Below are positions 4,024 to 10,868 of a DNA stretch of 10,868 bases, one piece after another. Source of the DNA: Candidatus Gottesmanbacteria bacterium (GTDB lineage Bacteria > Patescibacteriota > Microgenomatia > UBA10105 > UBA927); assembly GCA_016218185.1 (NCBI GenBank), contig JACREP010000006.1, positions 1 through 10,868 of the forward strand. Direction: 5' to 3'. The notes beneath the pieces are model-generated. The model made no database searches, had not been told where the DNA came from, and was given only the letters and a program-made list of their open reading frames with translations. Each line of letters begins with the position of its first letter. Position 1 is the stretch's first letter. The translations under genes were made by a program, and so were the position numbers.

Positions 4024-6462
4024 TCAGGCGGTCAGATGGAGATGGGTGGCCACCGGCACAGGTTTTTCAGTGGTCTTTGATTTGATAAGGGCAAGCCGCA
4101 ACACCTCATCCATGTGTTCCACGAAGTGAAAGGAAAGGTCCGAAAGCACACTCTTGGGGATATCCTCCAGATCCTTCTTGTTGTTTTTGGGCAAAATAAC
4201 AATTTTAATGCCTGCCCGGTGCGCCGCAATAACTTTTTCCTTCACTCCCCCGATCTCGAGCACCCGGCCCCGTAGGGTAATTTCTCCGGTCATGGCCATG
4301 ACGCGTTTAACCGGAATTTTCGTCAGTGCCGAAACGATGGCCGTGGCAATCGCAGCGCCTGCAGACGGCCCATCTTTGGGTACCGCGCCTTCCGGCACGT
4401 GCACATGAATATCCAATTTTTGAAAGAATTTTTCCGGTAGCCCCAACACCTTCCAACGGCTGCGAACGTACGAAAGAGCGGCCTGGCCGGATTCCTTCAT
4501 CACGTCTCCCAACTGGCCCGTGAGCGTGAGAGACCCCCGCCCCGGCATAAGAGCCACTTCGATAAACAATATGTCACCCCCCGCCTCGGTCCAGGCCAAA
4601 CCGGTGGACATGCCCACTTCATCTTTTTTCTCGGCGAAATATGAGGTAAATTTGTACGATCCTAAATACGGGTGCAGGCCGCCGGGACCGATCGTAAAGT
4701 GTTTTTTGGATACGGGCGCATCGGCAATTTTTTTGGCAACTTTTCGGAAAATGGTCGCAAGTTCCCGCTCCAAATTGCGCACGCCGGCTTCCCGGGTGTA
4801 CCGCCGGATGATGGCGTAGATCGCCTGATTGGTTAGACGCACGATATCCTTGGGCAATCCATGCAGTTCCCGCTGCTTACCAAACAAAAAATCCCTGGCA
4901 ATATGAAATTTCTCTTCCTCTGTGTAGCCGGGGAAGTGGATAACCTCCAGCCGATCCCGCAAAGCAGGAGGGATGGTATCCAGTACGTTGCAGGTCGTGA
5001 TAAAAAAGACATCCGACAGGTCAAACGCTACCTCCAGGTAGTGATCGGAAAATGCATAATTCTGCTCCGGATCCAGAGCCTCCAGAAGAGCCGCCGACGG
5101 GTCACCTCGGAAGTCCGTGCCCACTTTATCAATCTCGTCCAGCATGAAGACCGGATTTTTTGTCCCTGCCTGCTTCACTCCCTGGATGATGCGGCCCGGA
5201 AGTGCGCCCACGTATGTGCGCCTGTGGCCGCGGATTTCCGCTTCATCCCGTATGCCGCCGAGGGACATTTTCACAAATTTACGGCCCAAAGATCGCGCAA
5301 TCGACTTGCCGATAGAAGTCTTACCCACTCCGGGGGGACCTACAAAACAGAGAATCGTCGGCGCGCCTTTCCCCTCTTTCTTCGTTTTTTCTGCCGTCTG
5401 TTCTGTGTTGTCCGTACTCTGTTGTGCGTGCGCACGAAGCTTCATGACTGCCAAATACTCCAGAATCCGCTCTTTGATTTTTTTGAGTCCGTAGTGATCT
5501 TCGTTAAGCACCCGCTCTGCATCCGTGATGTTCACATTATTGGGACTTGCCACAGCCCACGGCAACTCCACCAGCCAGTCCAAGTAAGTACGCACGTAGG
5601 AAGATTCCGGATTGTACTGTGACATTTGGGAAAGCCTCCCGAGCTCTTTTTCGGCTTTGAGCCGTACCTCTTCCGGCATCCCGGCTTTTTTGATTTTGTC
5701 GGCAAGGTCTTTGACTTCTTTATTCTCGTCATCTTCGCCCAACTCCTTCTCAATGGTTTTCATGCGTTCCCGCAGCACCTGCTCGCGCATGTTTTTATCA
5801 AACTTTTCCTGCGTTTTGGTCGCAATCTTTTTTTCAAGCTCGAGAATTTTGAGTTCCCGGGCTAAATGGCCAACTTCCTTTTCCAGTCTGGCTTTGACAC
5901 TTGCAAGCTCTAACAGTTCCTGCCGCTCAGACGGTTTAATATCCAATACGCTTCCGACTTGATGTGACAATACCAAGGGAGTCACGCCGGACATGATATT
6001 CATGAACGTCAGAAAATCCATGGTTTTGCCCAATTTGACCGCCCGCCGAAGTTCGCTGGTTAAATGATTGAAGAGCGCCCGCACTTCATCGCCCTCTTCC
6101 ACGACGTCGCCGATTTCAAGAACGCGCGCTACAAAAAACGGTTCGACGGCCTCGTAGGAAGAAATTTCCACTTTCGCAAGCCCGCGCACCAGAGCGTTAA
6201 TTTCTCCTTCATTTTTCATCATTTGGATGATTTCTCCGACCGTCCCTACCTGGTAGAGGTCTCCCGGCGTTGGGTCGTTGATATTGGAGTTCTTCTGCAT
6301 GACCAGGACAACCTTCTTGCCCGAAGATTGGGCAGCTTCGATAGCCGACACCGAGCGCTGTCTGCCGAAGGTCAAAATCATCTCCGTTCCGGGAAATACA
6401 ATGCCATCCCGGATGGGAACTACCGGAAGAATCTGATCAATGGGTTTTTCTATTTGGTCCAT
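4024..6462 (-). CDS. lon: ATP-dependent protease Lon
   Basis: The protein has 812 residues from the ATG at 6462 and is near full length. The order is: N-terminal substrate-binding domain starting PVVPIRDGIVFPGTE, a coiled-coil stretch (about 190-290), an AAA+ module with Walker A GPPGVGKTS (Lys381), Walker B FMLDEID (Asp442/Glu443) and sensor-1 TTCN, then a C-terminal protease domain with PKDGPSAG (Ser700) and GGVKEKVIAAHRAG (Lys743). The 43-residue Ser-Lys spacing equals that of E. coli Lon. It degrades misfolded and regulatory proteins in the cytoplasm. About 15 extra hydrophilic residues (QQSTDNTEQTAEKTKK) sit just before the AAA+ core. A GTG at 6477 is in frame but lies at or upstream of the predicted transcription start, so the ATG is preferred. 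It has its own promoter. Confidence 0.97.
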   Translation of the reverse strand: MDQIEKPIDQILPVVPIRDGIVFPGTEMILTFGRQRSVSAIEAAQSSGKKVVLVMQKNSNINDPTPGDLYQVGTVGEIIQMMKNEGEINALVRGLAKVEISSYEAVEPFFVARVLEIGDVVEEGDEVRALFNHLTSELRRAVKLGKTMDFLTFMNIMSGVTPLVLSHQVGSVLDIKPSERQELLELASVKARLEKEVGHLARELKILELEKKIATKTQEKFDKNMREQVLRERMKTIEKELGEDDENKEVKDLADKIKKAGMPEEVRLKAEKELGRLSQMSQYNPESSYVRTYLDWLVELPWAVASPNNVNITDAERVLNEDHYGLKKIKERILEYLAVMKLRAHAQQSTDNTEQTAEKTKKEGKGAPTILCFVGPPGVGKTSIGKSIARSLGRKFVKMSLGGIRDEAEIRGHRRTYVGALPGRIIQGVKQAGTKNPVFMLDEIDKVGTDFRGDPSAALLEALDPEQNYAFSDHYLEVAFDLSDVFFITTCNVLDTIPPALRDRLEVIHFPGYTEEEKFHIARDFLFGKQRELHGLPKDIVRLTNQAIYAIIRRYTREAGVRNLERELATIFRKVAKKIADAPVSKKHFTIGPGGLHPYLGSYKFTSYFAEKKDEVGMSTGLAWTEAGGDILFIEVALMPGRGSLTLTGQLGDVMKESGQAALSYVRSRWKVLGLPEKFFQKLDIHVHVPEGAVPKDGPSAGAAIATAIVSALTKIPVKRVMAMTGEITLRGRVLEIGGVKEKVIAAHRAGIKIVILPKNNKKDLEDIPKSVLSDLSFHFVEHMDEVLRLALIKSKTTEKPVPVATHLHLTA

Positions 6463-6480
6463 ATGCTCTTTTGGCACTCC

Positions 6481-6509
6481 AGTATATCAAGTGCTAAATT
6501 CCCTGTCAA
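6481..6509 (-). promoter_or_regulatory. Near-consensus promoter of lon
   Basis: On the minus strand TTGACA (6509-6504), exactly 17 nt, then TATACT (6486-6481). The predicted start is near 6474-6475, leaving a leader of about 12 nt before the ATG at 6462. This makes lon an independent transcription unit and argues against the GTG at 6477. No CIRCE-type or other heat-shock operator is visible. Confidence 0.85.
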
Positions 6510-6532
6510 CCCCGAACATTGCTCGCCGTTCC

Positions 6533-6549
6533 CGAGGCTTACAGCCTCG
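6533..6549. repeat. Hairpin between korB and lon
   Basis: CGAGGCT-TAC-AGCCTCG is a perfect 7-bp stem 35 nt past the korB stop. It has no T-run on either side, so it is at best a weak terminator. It may be an mRNA 3'-end stabiliser or a dispersed hairpin. Confidence 0.55.
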
Positions 6550-6583
6550 CGTCACGGTGTCGCGCGTACGGGGCAGACCCCTC

Positions 6584-7447
6584 TTATATATACTCATTGA
6601 GAAGATCGTTCAGATTTTCTATGGTTAGCGGCTGCTCCACCAGCGGTTTCTCGGCAAGCGCCGGTTCACGGTCTTCGCTGGTAGGTTTTTCCTCTTTATA
6701 GAGGATGCCAAGTGGAATTTTATCTCCCCACTCCATCGACTTTTCCATCGCCTTCAGTTTATTGTCCGGCGTATATCCTTCACTCTCGAGCTTATACACC
6801 CGTTGCCGGTACCACGGATACGTGTGCACGCGGTCAAACGTCACGCACGGCTGCAGAATATCGACCACGGCAAATCCTTTGTGCTCGATTGCCGCCATCA
6901 TAAGAGCCGTGAGGCCCGGCGGATCTCCCGCAAATCCCCGTGCGACAAACGTCGCGCCCGCCGTAAGTGCCAGTGCCAGTGGATTAATGGGTTCATCCAC
7001 TACTCCCTCCGGCGTAGATTTCGTCTTAAACCCCTGCTTGGCAGTCGGCGATGCCTGACCGGTAGTCAGGCCATAGACTTGGTTGTCATGGATAAACACG
7101 GTAATATCCGGATTCCTTTTTGCGGCGTGCATAAAGTGATTTCCCCCTTCGCCCAGCCCGTCGCCATCTCCGGAAATTACGATAACCGGCAGCTTGTGAT
7201 TGGCAAGTTTTAACCCTTGTGCCACCGGTAGCGTTCTGCCATGAAGAGCCGCCACACCGTAAATTTTCATCCAATCGTACATGTTGCCGTGACAACCGAC
7301 GCCGTATACCACCACACCGTCGTCTGTACCGATGCCCAGCTTGGCAAGCGCATCCTTAAACGACATCCATATGCCGAAATCGCCGCACCCGGGACACCAG
7401 GTAGGCAAAAAGCTTGTTTTAAATGTGTCTGCGGTTATAGAGCTCAT
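6584..7447 (-). CDS. korB: 2-oxoacid:ferredoxin oxidoreductase, beta (TPP-binding) subunit
   Basis: The protein has 287 residues from the ATG at 7447. It carries the cluster ligands WCPGCGDFG (Cys18, Cys21), GVGCHG (Cys52) and LQPCVTF (Cys201), the usual set for the single [4Fe-4S] cluster of this subunit. The thiamine diphosphate motif is GDGDGLGEGGNH (93-104), followed by HDNQVYGLTTGQASPT. With the alpha/gamma subunit it oxidatively decarboxylates a 2-oxoacid to an acyl-CoA and reduces ferredoxin in the cytoplasm. The substrate, pyruvate or 2-oxoglutarate, cannot be fixed from sequence, so the symbol is provisional. A TTG at 7471 would add eight residues, but the family starts near the chosen ATG. 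No SD is visible. It follows korA after a 78-bp repeat-bearing spacer. Confidence 0.9.
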   Translation of the reverse strand: MSSITADTFKTSFLPTWCPGCGDFGIWMSFKDALAKLGIGTDDGVVVYGVGCHGNMYDWMKIYGVAALHGRTLPVAQGLKLANHKLPVIVISGDGDGLGEGGNHFMHAAKRNPDITVFIHDNQVYGLTTGQASPTAKQGFKTKSTPEGVVDEPINPLALALTAGATFVARGFAGDPPGLTALMMAAIEHKGFAVVDILQPCVTFDRVHTYPWYRQRVYKLESEGYTPDNKLKAMEKSMEWGDKIPLGILYKEEKPTSEDREPALAEKPLVEQPLTIENLNDLLNEYI

Positions 7448-7470
7448 ATAATAGCAACGCGAGCAACGCA

Positions 7471-7509
7471 AGTTACTTAGTTACTTAGAAATTGTTTTGC
7501 TAAGTAACT
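7471..7509. repeat. Tandem and inverted repeat in the korA-korB spacer
   Basis: AGTTACTT occurs twice in tandem (7471-7478, 7479-7486). AGTTACTTAG (7479-7488) is perfectly complementary to CTAAGTAACT (7500-7509), a 10-bp stem with an 11-nt loop. Because of the tandem copy, the left arm at 7471-7480 can pair instead. There is no U-tract. It could stabilise the upstream mRNA or tune the korA:korB ratio. Confidence 0.7.
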
Positions 7510-7525
7510 GGCCTTGCTGGACTTG

Positions 7526-9259
7526 CTAACTAACTCTTTCCACTATCTCTTCCGGATACAACGGCCTGCCGTCGTATTTAAGCAATTTCTCTCTGATAAA
7601 GATACCCGTATGTTCCCGGATAAGCAAGGCCAGCTGACCCATCGCGTTTTGCTCGATATCAATAAGCCTCGTACCAGCAGACAAAAGTTTATTTGCGGCA
7701 TTGGCGGGAAACGGATAGATCCAGGAAAAATGAACTAACCGGGCAGATTTGCCTTTGGCTTGCAGAAGTTTTATCGCCTCAAGGATCGGCCCGCGCGATG
7801 ATCCCCATGAAACGAACGTAATTTCAGCCTCCGGATCACCAAACACCGTAGGCGGCCGGCCGTCTCGGGCGATGGCTTCAAACTTTTTAAATCGTTTGCC
7901 TGCCATGGCGATGCGCTTACTGACGTCTTCTGTCACGTGCCCGACTTCATCATGTTCATACGAATTAGCGTAAAAGAATCCGTTTTTCATACCGGGAACA
8001 CTTCTGGGAGATATACCGTCGGGAACGGACAAATCGTATCGCTTAAATGATCCGTCAGTTGGCAAATCACTTTCTTTTACTAATTTTCCCCGGTCAATAA
8101 CAACATCGCCGGAAAAAGATGATTTTGGCACACACCATTGACTTTCGTTCAGATATTTGTCGGTAAGGACAAAAACCGGAATCTGATACCTGTCCGCCAG
8201 GTTAAAAGCGTCAATGGTCAGACTGTACGCTTCCACGGCATCAGCAGGAGCAAGCACGATTCGCGGAAATTCACCGTGTCCAGCGTGGATCACAAACTGC
8301 AATTCTCCCTGTTCGGTATACGTCGGCATGCCGGTAGACGGACCCACCCGCATACCCAGATCAATAACCAACGGTACTTCAATCATGCCGCACCAGGAGA
8401 GTCCTTCTACCATCAGGGCAAATCCGCCGCCGGAGGTAGCGACCATACTTCTCACGCCGCCCAAAGAAGCCCCGATTGCCATATTGATGCCCGCAATTTC
8501 ATCTTCCGGCTGTTTATACACGATCCCGAACTGCTTGGCGTGATCGGCAAGATAGGTAATGAGCGCATTGATCGGCGTCATGGGGTAAATCGCGGCAAAT
8601 TTTAAGCCCGCGCGAACCCCACCGACGCCAACCGCCTCGCTCGCATTAATAACGAGTTGATCTTCTTTCTTTTGTACCTCATCAAGGTACATAGAAGTTT
8701 CTGTCCCAAGCGTCTGTTTAACATGATCGTACCCAGCTTTGGCAATGGCGATATTTTGACTGACCACCTCATCTCCTTTTTTACGGAACTGGTCACGGAT
8801 CACCGATGCGAGCGCTTCGAAATCGGCGCCTAACAGCGCTACCGTTGCGCCCAATGCCACCGTATTTCTCATGACCGGTTCTCCGCGCCCCTGTTGCACG
8901 AGATCTTTCAACGGTACGGCAACCAACACAACTTTTTTTGAAAAATCATTTGCATTCCATTCACCATCTTTCGGATCATAAAGAACCAATGCGCCCTCGC
9001 TGAGTTCTTGTTTATGCAGATCCACGGTTTCTTTGTTGAGGGCCACCAATATATGCACATCGCGGTTCATTGCCTCGAATTTCTCCGTAGCAATGCGCAC
9101 CGTCACCAGATTATGTCCGCCGCGGATAAGGGATGGGTATTCATTGGTGGCAAAAATATGGTACCCGGCGCGGGAAAACGCGCGGCAAAGCATCGTGCCG
9201 GAGGCCATGATGCCGAATCCCGCCTCTCCGCCGATTTTCCACGTCACACTTTGTACCAT
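7526..9259 (-). CDS. korA: 2-oxoacid:ferredoxin oxidoreductase, fused gamma-alpha subunit
   Basis: The protein has 577 residues. Residues 1 to about 185 form the gamma domain (GGEAGFGIMASGTMLCRA, then NEYPSLIRGGHN). Residues from about 205 form the alpha (pyrimidine-binding) domain, with YPMTPINALITYLA, EDEIAGINMAIGASLGG, ATSGGGFALMVEGL and RVGPSTGMPTYTEQGEL, plus a C-terminal transketolase-like third domain (about 455-577). The gamma-alpha fusion is a known arrangement. It contributes the catalytic cavity and CoA-binding side to the complex completed by the adjacent beta subunit. No delta (two-cluster ferredoxin) subunit is visible here. The nearby small ferredoxin, 80 bp upstream, is the likely acceptor. 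The start is the only ATG placed before the gamma motif; no SD is seen. Confidence 0.92.
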   Translation of the reverse strand: MVQSVTWKIGGEAGFGIMASGTMLCRAFSRAGYHIFATNEYPSLIRGGHNLVTVRIATEKFEAMNRDVHILVALNKETVDLHKQELSEGALVLYDPKDGEWNANDFSKKVVLVAVPLKDLVQQGRGEPVMRNTVALGATVALLGADFEALASVIRDQFRKKGDEVVSQNIAIAKAGYDHVKQTLGTETSMYLDEVQKKEDQLVINASEAVGVGGVRAGLKFAAIYPMTPINALITYLADHAKQFGIVYKQPEDEIAGINMAIGASLGGVRSMVATSGGGFALMVEGLSWCGMIEVPLVIDLGMRVGPSTGMPTYTEQGELQFVIHAGHGEFPRIVLAPADAVEAYSLTIDAFNLADRYQIPVFVLTDKYLNESQWCVPKSSFSGDVVIDRGKLVKESDLPTDGSFKRYDLSVPDGISPRSVPGMKNGFFYANSYEHDEVGHVTEDVSKRIAMAGKRFKKFEAIARDGRPPTVFGDPEAEITFVSWGSSRGPILEAIKLLQAKGKSARLVHFSWIYPFPANAANKLLSAGTRLIDIEQNAMGQLALLIREHTGIFIREKLLKYDGRPLYPEEIVERVS

Positions 9260-9339
9260 AGATATAAGCGTATCACATTTTACCGAAGATATATGTGGAG
9301 TCGGTGAGGAAAAGGAAAATCATGCAGCGCGTCTGGGTA

Positions 9340-9594
9340 CTAGGGAAAAATCTGCTTCCCGGTCTCATCGGTGAGGAAAATGGCCATGACCGGACACCCT
9401 TTGGCTGCCTCCAGAAGCGTCTCATCAGTTTCGGCATCTGCAGTATCGAGGATAATGGCCTTCGCCTCATCATCCAGCGCCCAGGCTTTGGGCGCAATAG
9501 CCACACACGTAGCAGCACCGATGCACAAATTCCGGTCAATGCGCATCGTGAGTTTCCGTATCTGCCGTTTTACTTTTGGATCATTATCATCCAT
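9340..9594 (-). CDS. Small single-cluster ferredoxin with three cysteines
   Basis: 84 residues from the ATG at 9594; an internal Met17 (9546) would give a 68-residue form closer to many family members. The cluster motif is CIGAATC (Cys24 and Cys30, with Ala27 where most [4Fe-4S] ferredoxins have the second cysteine), completed by GCPVMAI (Cys67). Three-cysteine ferredoxins of this shape usually hold [3Fe-4S] or a [4Fe-4S] cluster with a non-cysteine ligand. The middle is acidic. Lying between sufU and the oxidoreductase genes on the same strand, it is the natural electron acceptor of KorAB, though that is inferred from position. Neither start has a good SD, so the N-terminus is uncertain. Confidence 0.85.
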   Translation of the reverse strand: MDDNDPKVKRQIRKLTMRIDRNLCIGAATCVAIAPKAWALDDEAKAIILDTADAETDETLLEAAKGCPVMAIFLTDETGKQIFP

Positions 9595-9605
9595 TAGGCT
9601 CTAAG

Positions 9606-9695
9606 GCCGCATCCAAAAACTATTTATATGCTTCTAAATTTGAAAATGCGGCACAAGGGAACGTATCCGTAAATACCTATGAAGTTATTTACGGA
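9606..9695. repeat. Two inverted repeats in the sufU-ferredoxin spacer
   Basis: GCCGCAT/ATGCGGC (9606-9612 with 9646-9652) encloses an AT-rich stretch. TCCGTAAATA/TATTTACGGA (9666-9675 with 9686-9695) is a perfect 10-bp stem that can extend by ACGT/ACGT across a 2-nt bulge. The second hairpin overlaps the sufU stop codon. No U-tract follows, so it is probably an mRNA-processing or stability hairpin. A TATAAA on the minus strand (about 9629-9624) is a weak -10 candidate for the ferredoxin gene. Confidence 0.6.
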
Positions 9696-10074
9696 CGTGC
9701 CCTAAGGATACCACGGCTTTTTGCAGTACTTCAAGGGGTAATGTAGCACATTTTATTCGCGAAGGAGTAAGGAAGGTTCCAAGCATCCCAAGGATATCTT
9801 TCGTTTGTAATTTCATAATCGCGCTAACCTTCATCCCTTTCACTCTTTCCGTAAGCATCGACGCACTCGCCATACTTATTGCACACCCCTCGCCTGAAAA
9901 TTTGATTTCTTTAATTTGGCATTTAGCATTTGTCATTTGGCATTGAATCTCAATAGAGATTTTGTCCCCGCATGTCGCATTATATGCCGATGCCTTTGCA
10001 TCTGACGTTTTCAATGTCCCGAAGTTCCGCGGGTGTTTGTAATGGTCCAGGATCTGCTCGCGGTACATGTCCAT
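9685..10074 (-). CDS. sufU: Fe-S cluster assembly protein SufU/IscU family
   Basis: 129 residues. The three family cysteines are present: YNATCGD (Cys35, with Asp37), GEGCAISMASAS (Cys64) and RIKCATLPLEVL (Cys109). Lys108 stands where IscU scaffolds have His and SufU proteins have Lys, placing it with SufU. However, the Cys64-Cys109 gap of 45 lacks the roughly 20-residue insertion typical of Firmicutes SufU and equals IscU length. It accepts sulfur from SufS and either transfers it or builds the cluster. It starts 2 nt after the sufS stop, so translation is probably coupled. Four 7-bp repeat units encode its QMTNAKCQ loop, which also adds Cys45 and Cys52 around it. An in-frame ATG two codons in (10068) is an equal alternative start. 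Confidence 0.92.
   Translation of the reverse strand: MDMYREQILDHYKHPRNFGTLKTSDAKASAYNATCGDKISIEIQCQMTNAKCQIKEIKFSGEGCAISMASASMLTERVKGMKVSAIMKLQTKDILGMLGTFLTPSRIKCATLPLEVLQKAVVSLGHVRK
9914..9941. repeat. Heptanucleotide tandem repeat inside sufU
   Basis: Four contiguous 7-bp units on the plus strand: ATTTGGC, ATTTAGC, ATTTGTC, ATTTGGC. The period is not a multiple of three, so gain or loss of one unit would frameshift sufU. The units have diverged slightly, which lowers slippage. They encode a variable loop between Cys35 and Cys64. Confidence 0.75.
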
Positions 10075-10076
10075 AC

Positions 10077-10868
10077 TTATCCCAACAGTTTTCTGACTTT
10101 TTCAAGACTCACCAGAAGCGCATCGATGTCTTCCTTTGTCGTATACACATAAAATGAGATTCGGCACGTTGGGCCGATATGAAGATATTCATGGAGCGGT
10201 TGGGCACAGTGGAACCCCACGCGGATACAGATATTGTCTTGGTCCAAAATTTGCGCCACGTCATGCGGATGGATGCCGGAAACGGTGAAAGCAATGACCC
10301 CACCGCGCTGACTCACATCGTGCGGCCCGATGATGCGGATTCCTTTCACTCTCGACAGGTTTTTCAGCGCATACGCAGTCATGGCTTCTTCGTGAGCGCG
10401 TACGGCGTCCATCCCGAGTGTGGTAAGGTAATCCACTGCAGCACCCAGACCGATTGTGCCGGCAATATGCGGCGTACCCGCCTCAAATTTATGGGGAACT
10501 CCGTTAAACATAGTCTCTCCGACATGCACCTCTCTGATCATGTCGCCGCCGAAAAGAAACGGCGGCATTTCTTCAAGAAGCTCAAATCTCCCCCACAGCA
10601 CCCCGATACCCGTCGGCCCCAGCATTTTGTGTCCGGAAAACGCCACAAAATCCGCTCCCCAGTCCTGTACGTCGACCGCAATATGGGGAACAGCCTGCGC
10701 AGCATCCACCAGCACCAAACACCCAGGATTGAGTCTTTTCACTGTTCGAACAATAGTTTTGACCGGATTGATTGTCCCGATAACATTGGACACAGCGGTG
10801 ATTGCGAGTAATTTTGTTTTTCGAGTAATTAATCTGTTCAATTCTTCCAAATTCAGCTCTCCGTTTTC
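10077..10868 (-). CDS. sufS: Cysteine desulfurase SufS, N-terminus beyond the window
   Basis: 263 C-terminal codons are visible; the frame runs off the right edge, and roughly 140-150 residues are missing by comparison with family length. It is a PLP-dependent class V aminotransferase fold: LVDAAQAVPH (cofactor-binding Asp), FSGHKMLGPTGIGVLWG (the PLP-forming Lys), FEAGTPHIAG, and the sulfur-carrying RVGFHCAQPLHEYL, whose Cys-Ala-Gln-Pro context marks the SufS subgroup. It takes sulfur from cysteine as a persulfide, leaving alanine, and hands it to the next gene product, SufU. The two genes are separated by 2 nt. The active-site segment has Phe before His where many SufS proteins have His-His. 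Confidence 0.95.
   Translation of the reverse strand, partial: ENGELNLEELNRLITRKTKLLAITAVSNVIGTINPVKTIVRTVKRLNPGCLVLVDAAQAVPHIAVDVQDWGADFVAFSGHKMLGPTGIGVLWGRFELLEEMPPFLFGGDMIREVHVGETMFNGVPHKFEAGTPHIAGTIGLGAAVDYLTTLGMDAVRAHEEAMTAYALKNLSRVKGIRIIGPHDVSQRGGVIAFTVSGIHPHDVAQILDQDNICIRVGFHCAQPLHEYLHIGPTCRISFYVYTTKEDIDALLVSLEKVRKLLG

Noticed and set aside
4861..5622. 253-codon plus-strand open frame inside lon
   Set aside because: It is the antisense shadow of a clearly conserved lon; it shows no domain and no start signals.
6463..6477. GTG start for lon at 6477
   Set aside because: The predicted transcription start from the TTGACA-N17-TATACT promoter falls at about 6474-6475, so the GTG would not be on the mRNA.
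1..10868. CRISPR array, insertion sequence or integrase
   Set aside because: No regularly spaced direct repeats with unique spacers and no transposase or integrase motifs were seen.

Overview
The window reads as chromosomal DNA of an uncultured bacterium with about 50% GC, compact gene spacing and sigma70-type promoters. A candidate-phyla-radiation (Patescibacteria) lineage fits best. The reasons are the small Suf-type Fe-S gene set, a 2-oxoacid:ferredoxin oxidoreductase with a fused gamma-alpha subunit, promoters placed almost on top of start codons, few Shine-Dalgarno sites, and many short hairpin repeats. This assignment is inference from gene content, not a phylogeny.

Region 1 (1-1167, minus strand) holds the first codons of an unknown gene with a strong ribosome binding site. 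Just upstream of it in the same operon is a 368-residue proline-rich protein ending in a winged-helix DNA-binding domain. The 5' part of that gene is studded with a DNA motif, TGGCCGAT, that recurs in both orientations and in different reading frames.

Region 2 (1168-2330) has no convincing protein gene. It is GC-rich and packed with hairpins, with intrinsic terminators facing both ways. It ends in a well-formed small RNA unit: a consensus promoter, a roughly 60-nt three-way-junction fold and a U-tract. I do not recognise the RNA family.

Region 3 (2344-4023) has a DUF3800 protein (minus) divergent from a membrane-anchored class-A beta-lactamase-like serine hydrolase (plus). The hydrolase lacks the deacylating glutamate, so it is more likely a cell-wall enzyme than a resistance enzyme.

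Region 4 (4024-10868, minus strand) holds, in transcription order, sufS (truncated by the window edge), sufU, a small ferredoxin, the korA-like gamma/alpha subunit and the korB-like beta subunit, followed by lon with its own near-consensus promoter. SufS and SufU supply Fe-S clusters; the oxidoreductase carries one cluster and passes electrons to ferredoxin, which carries another. The cluster therefore joins Fe-S assembly to the enzymes that consume clusters. Lon is a separately promoted AAA+ protease whose stop codon directly abuts the stop of the beta-lactamase-like gene.
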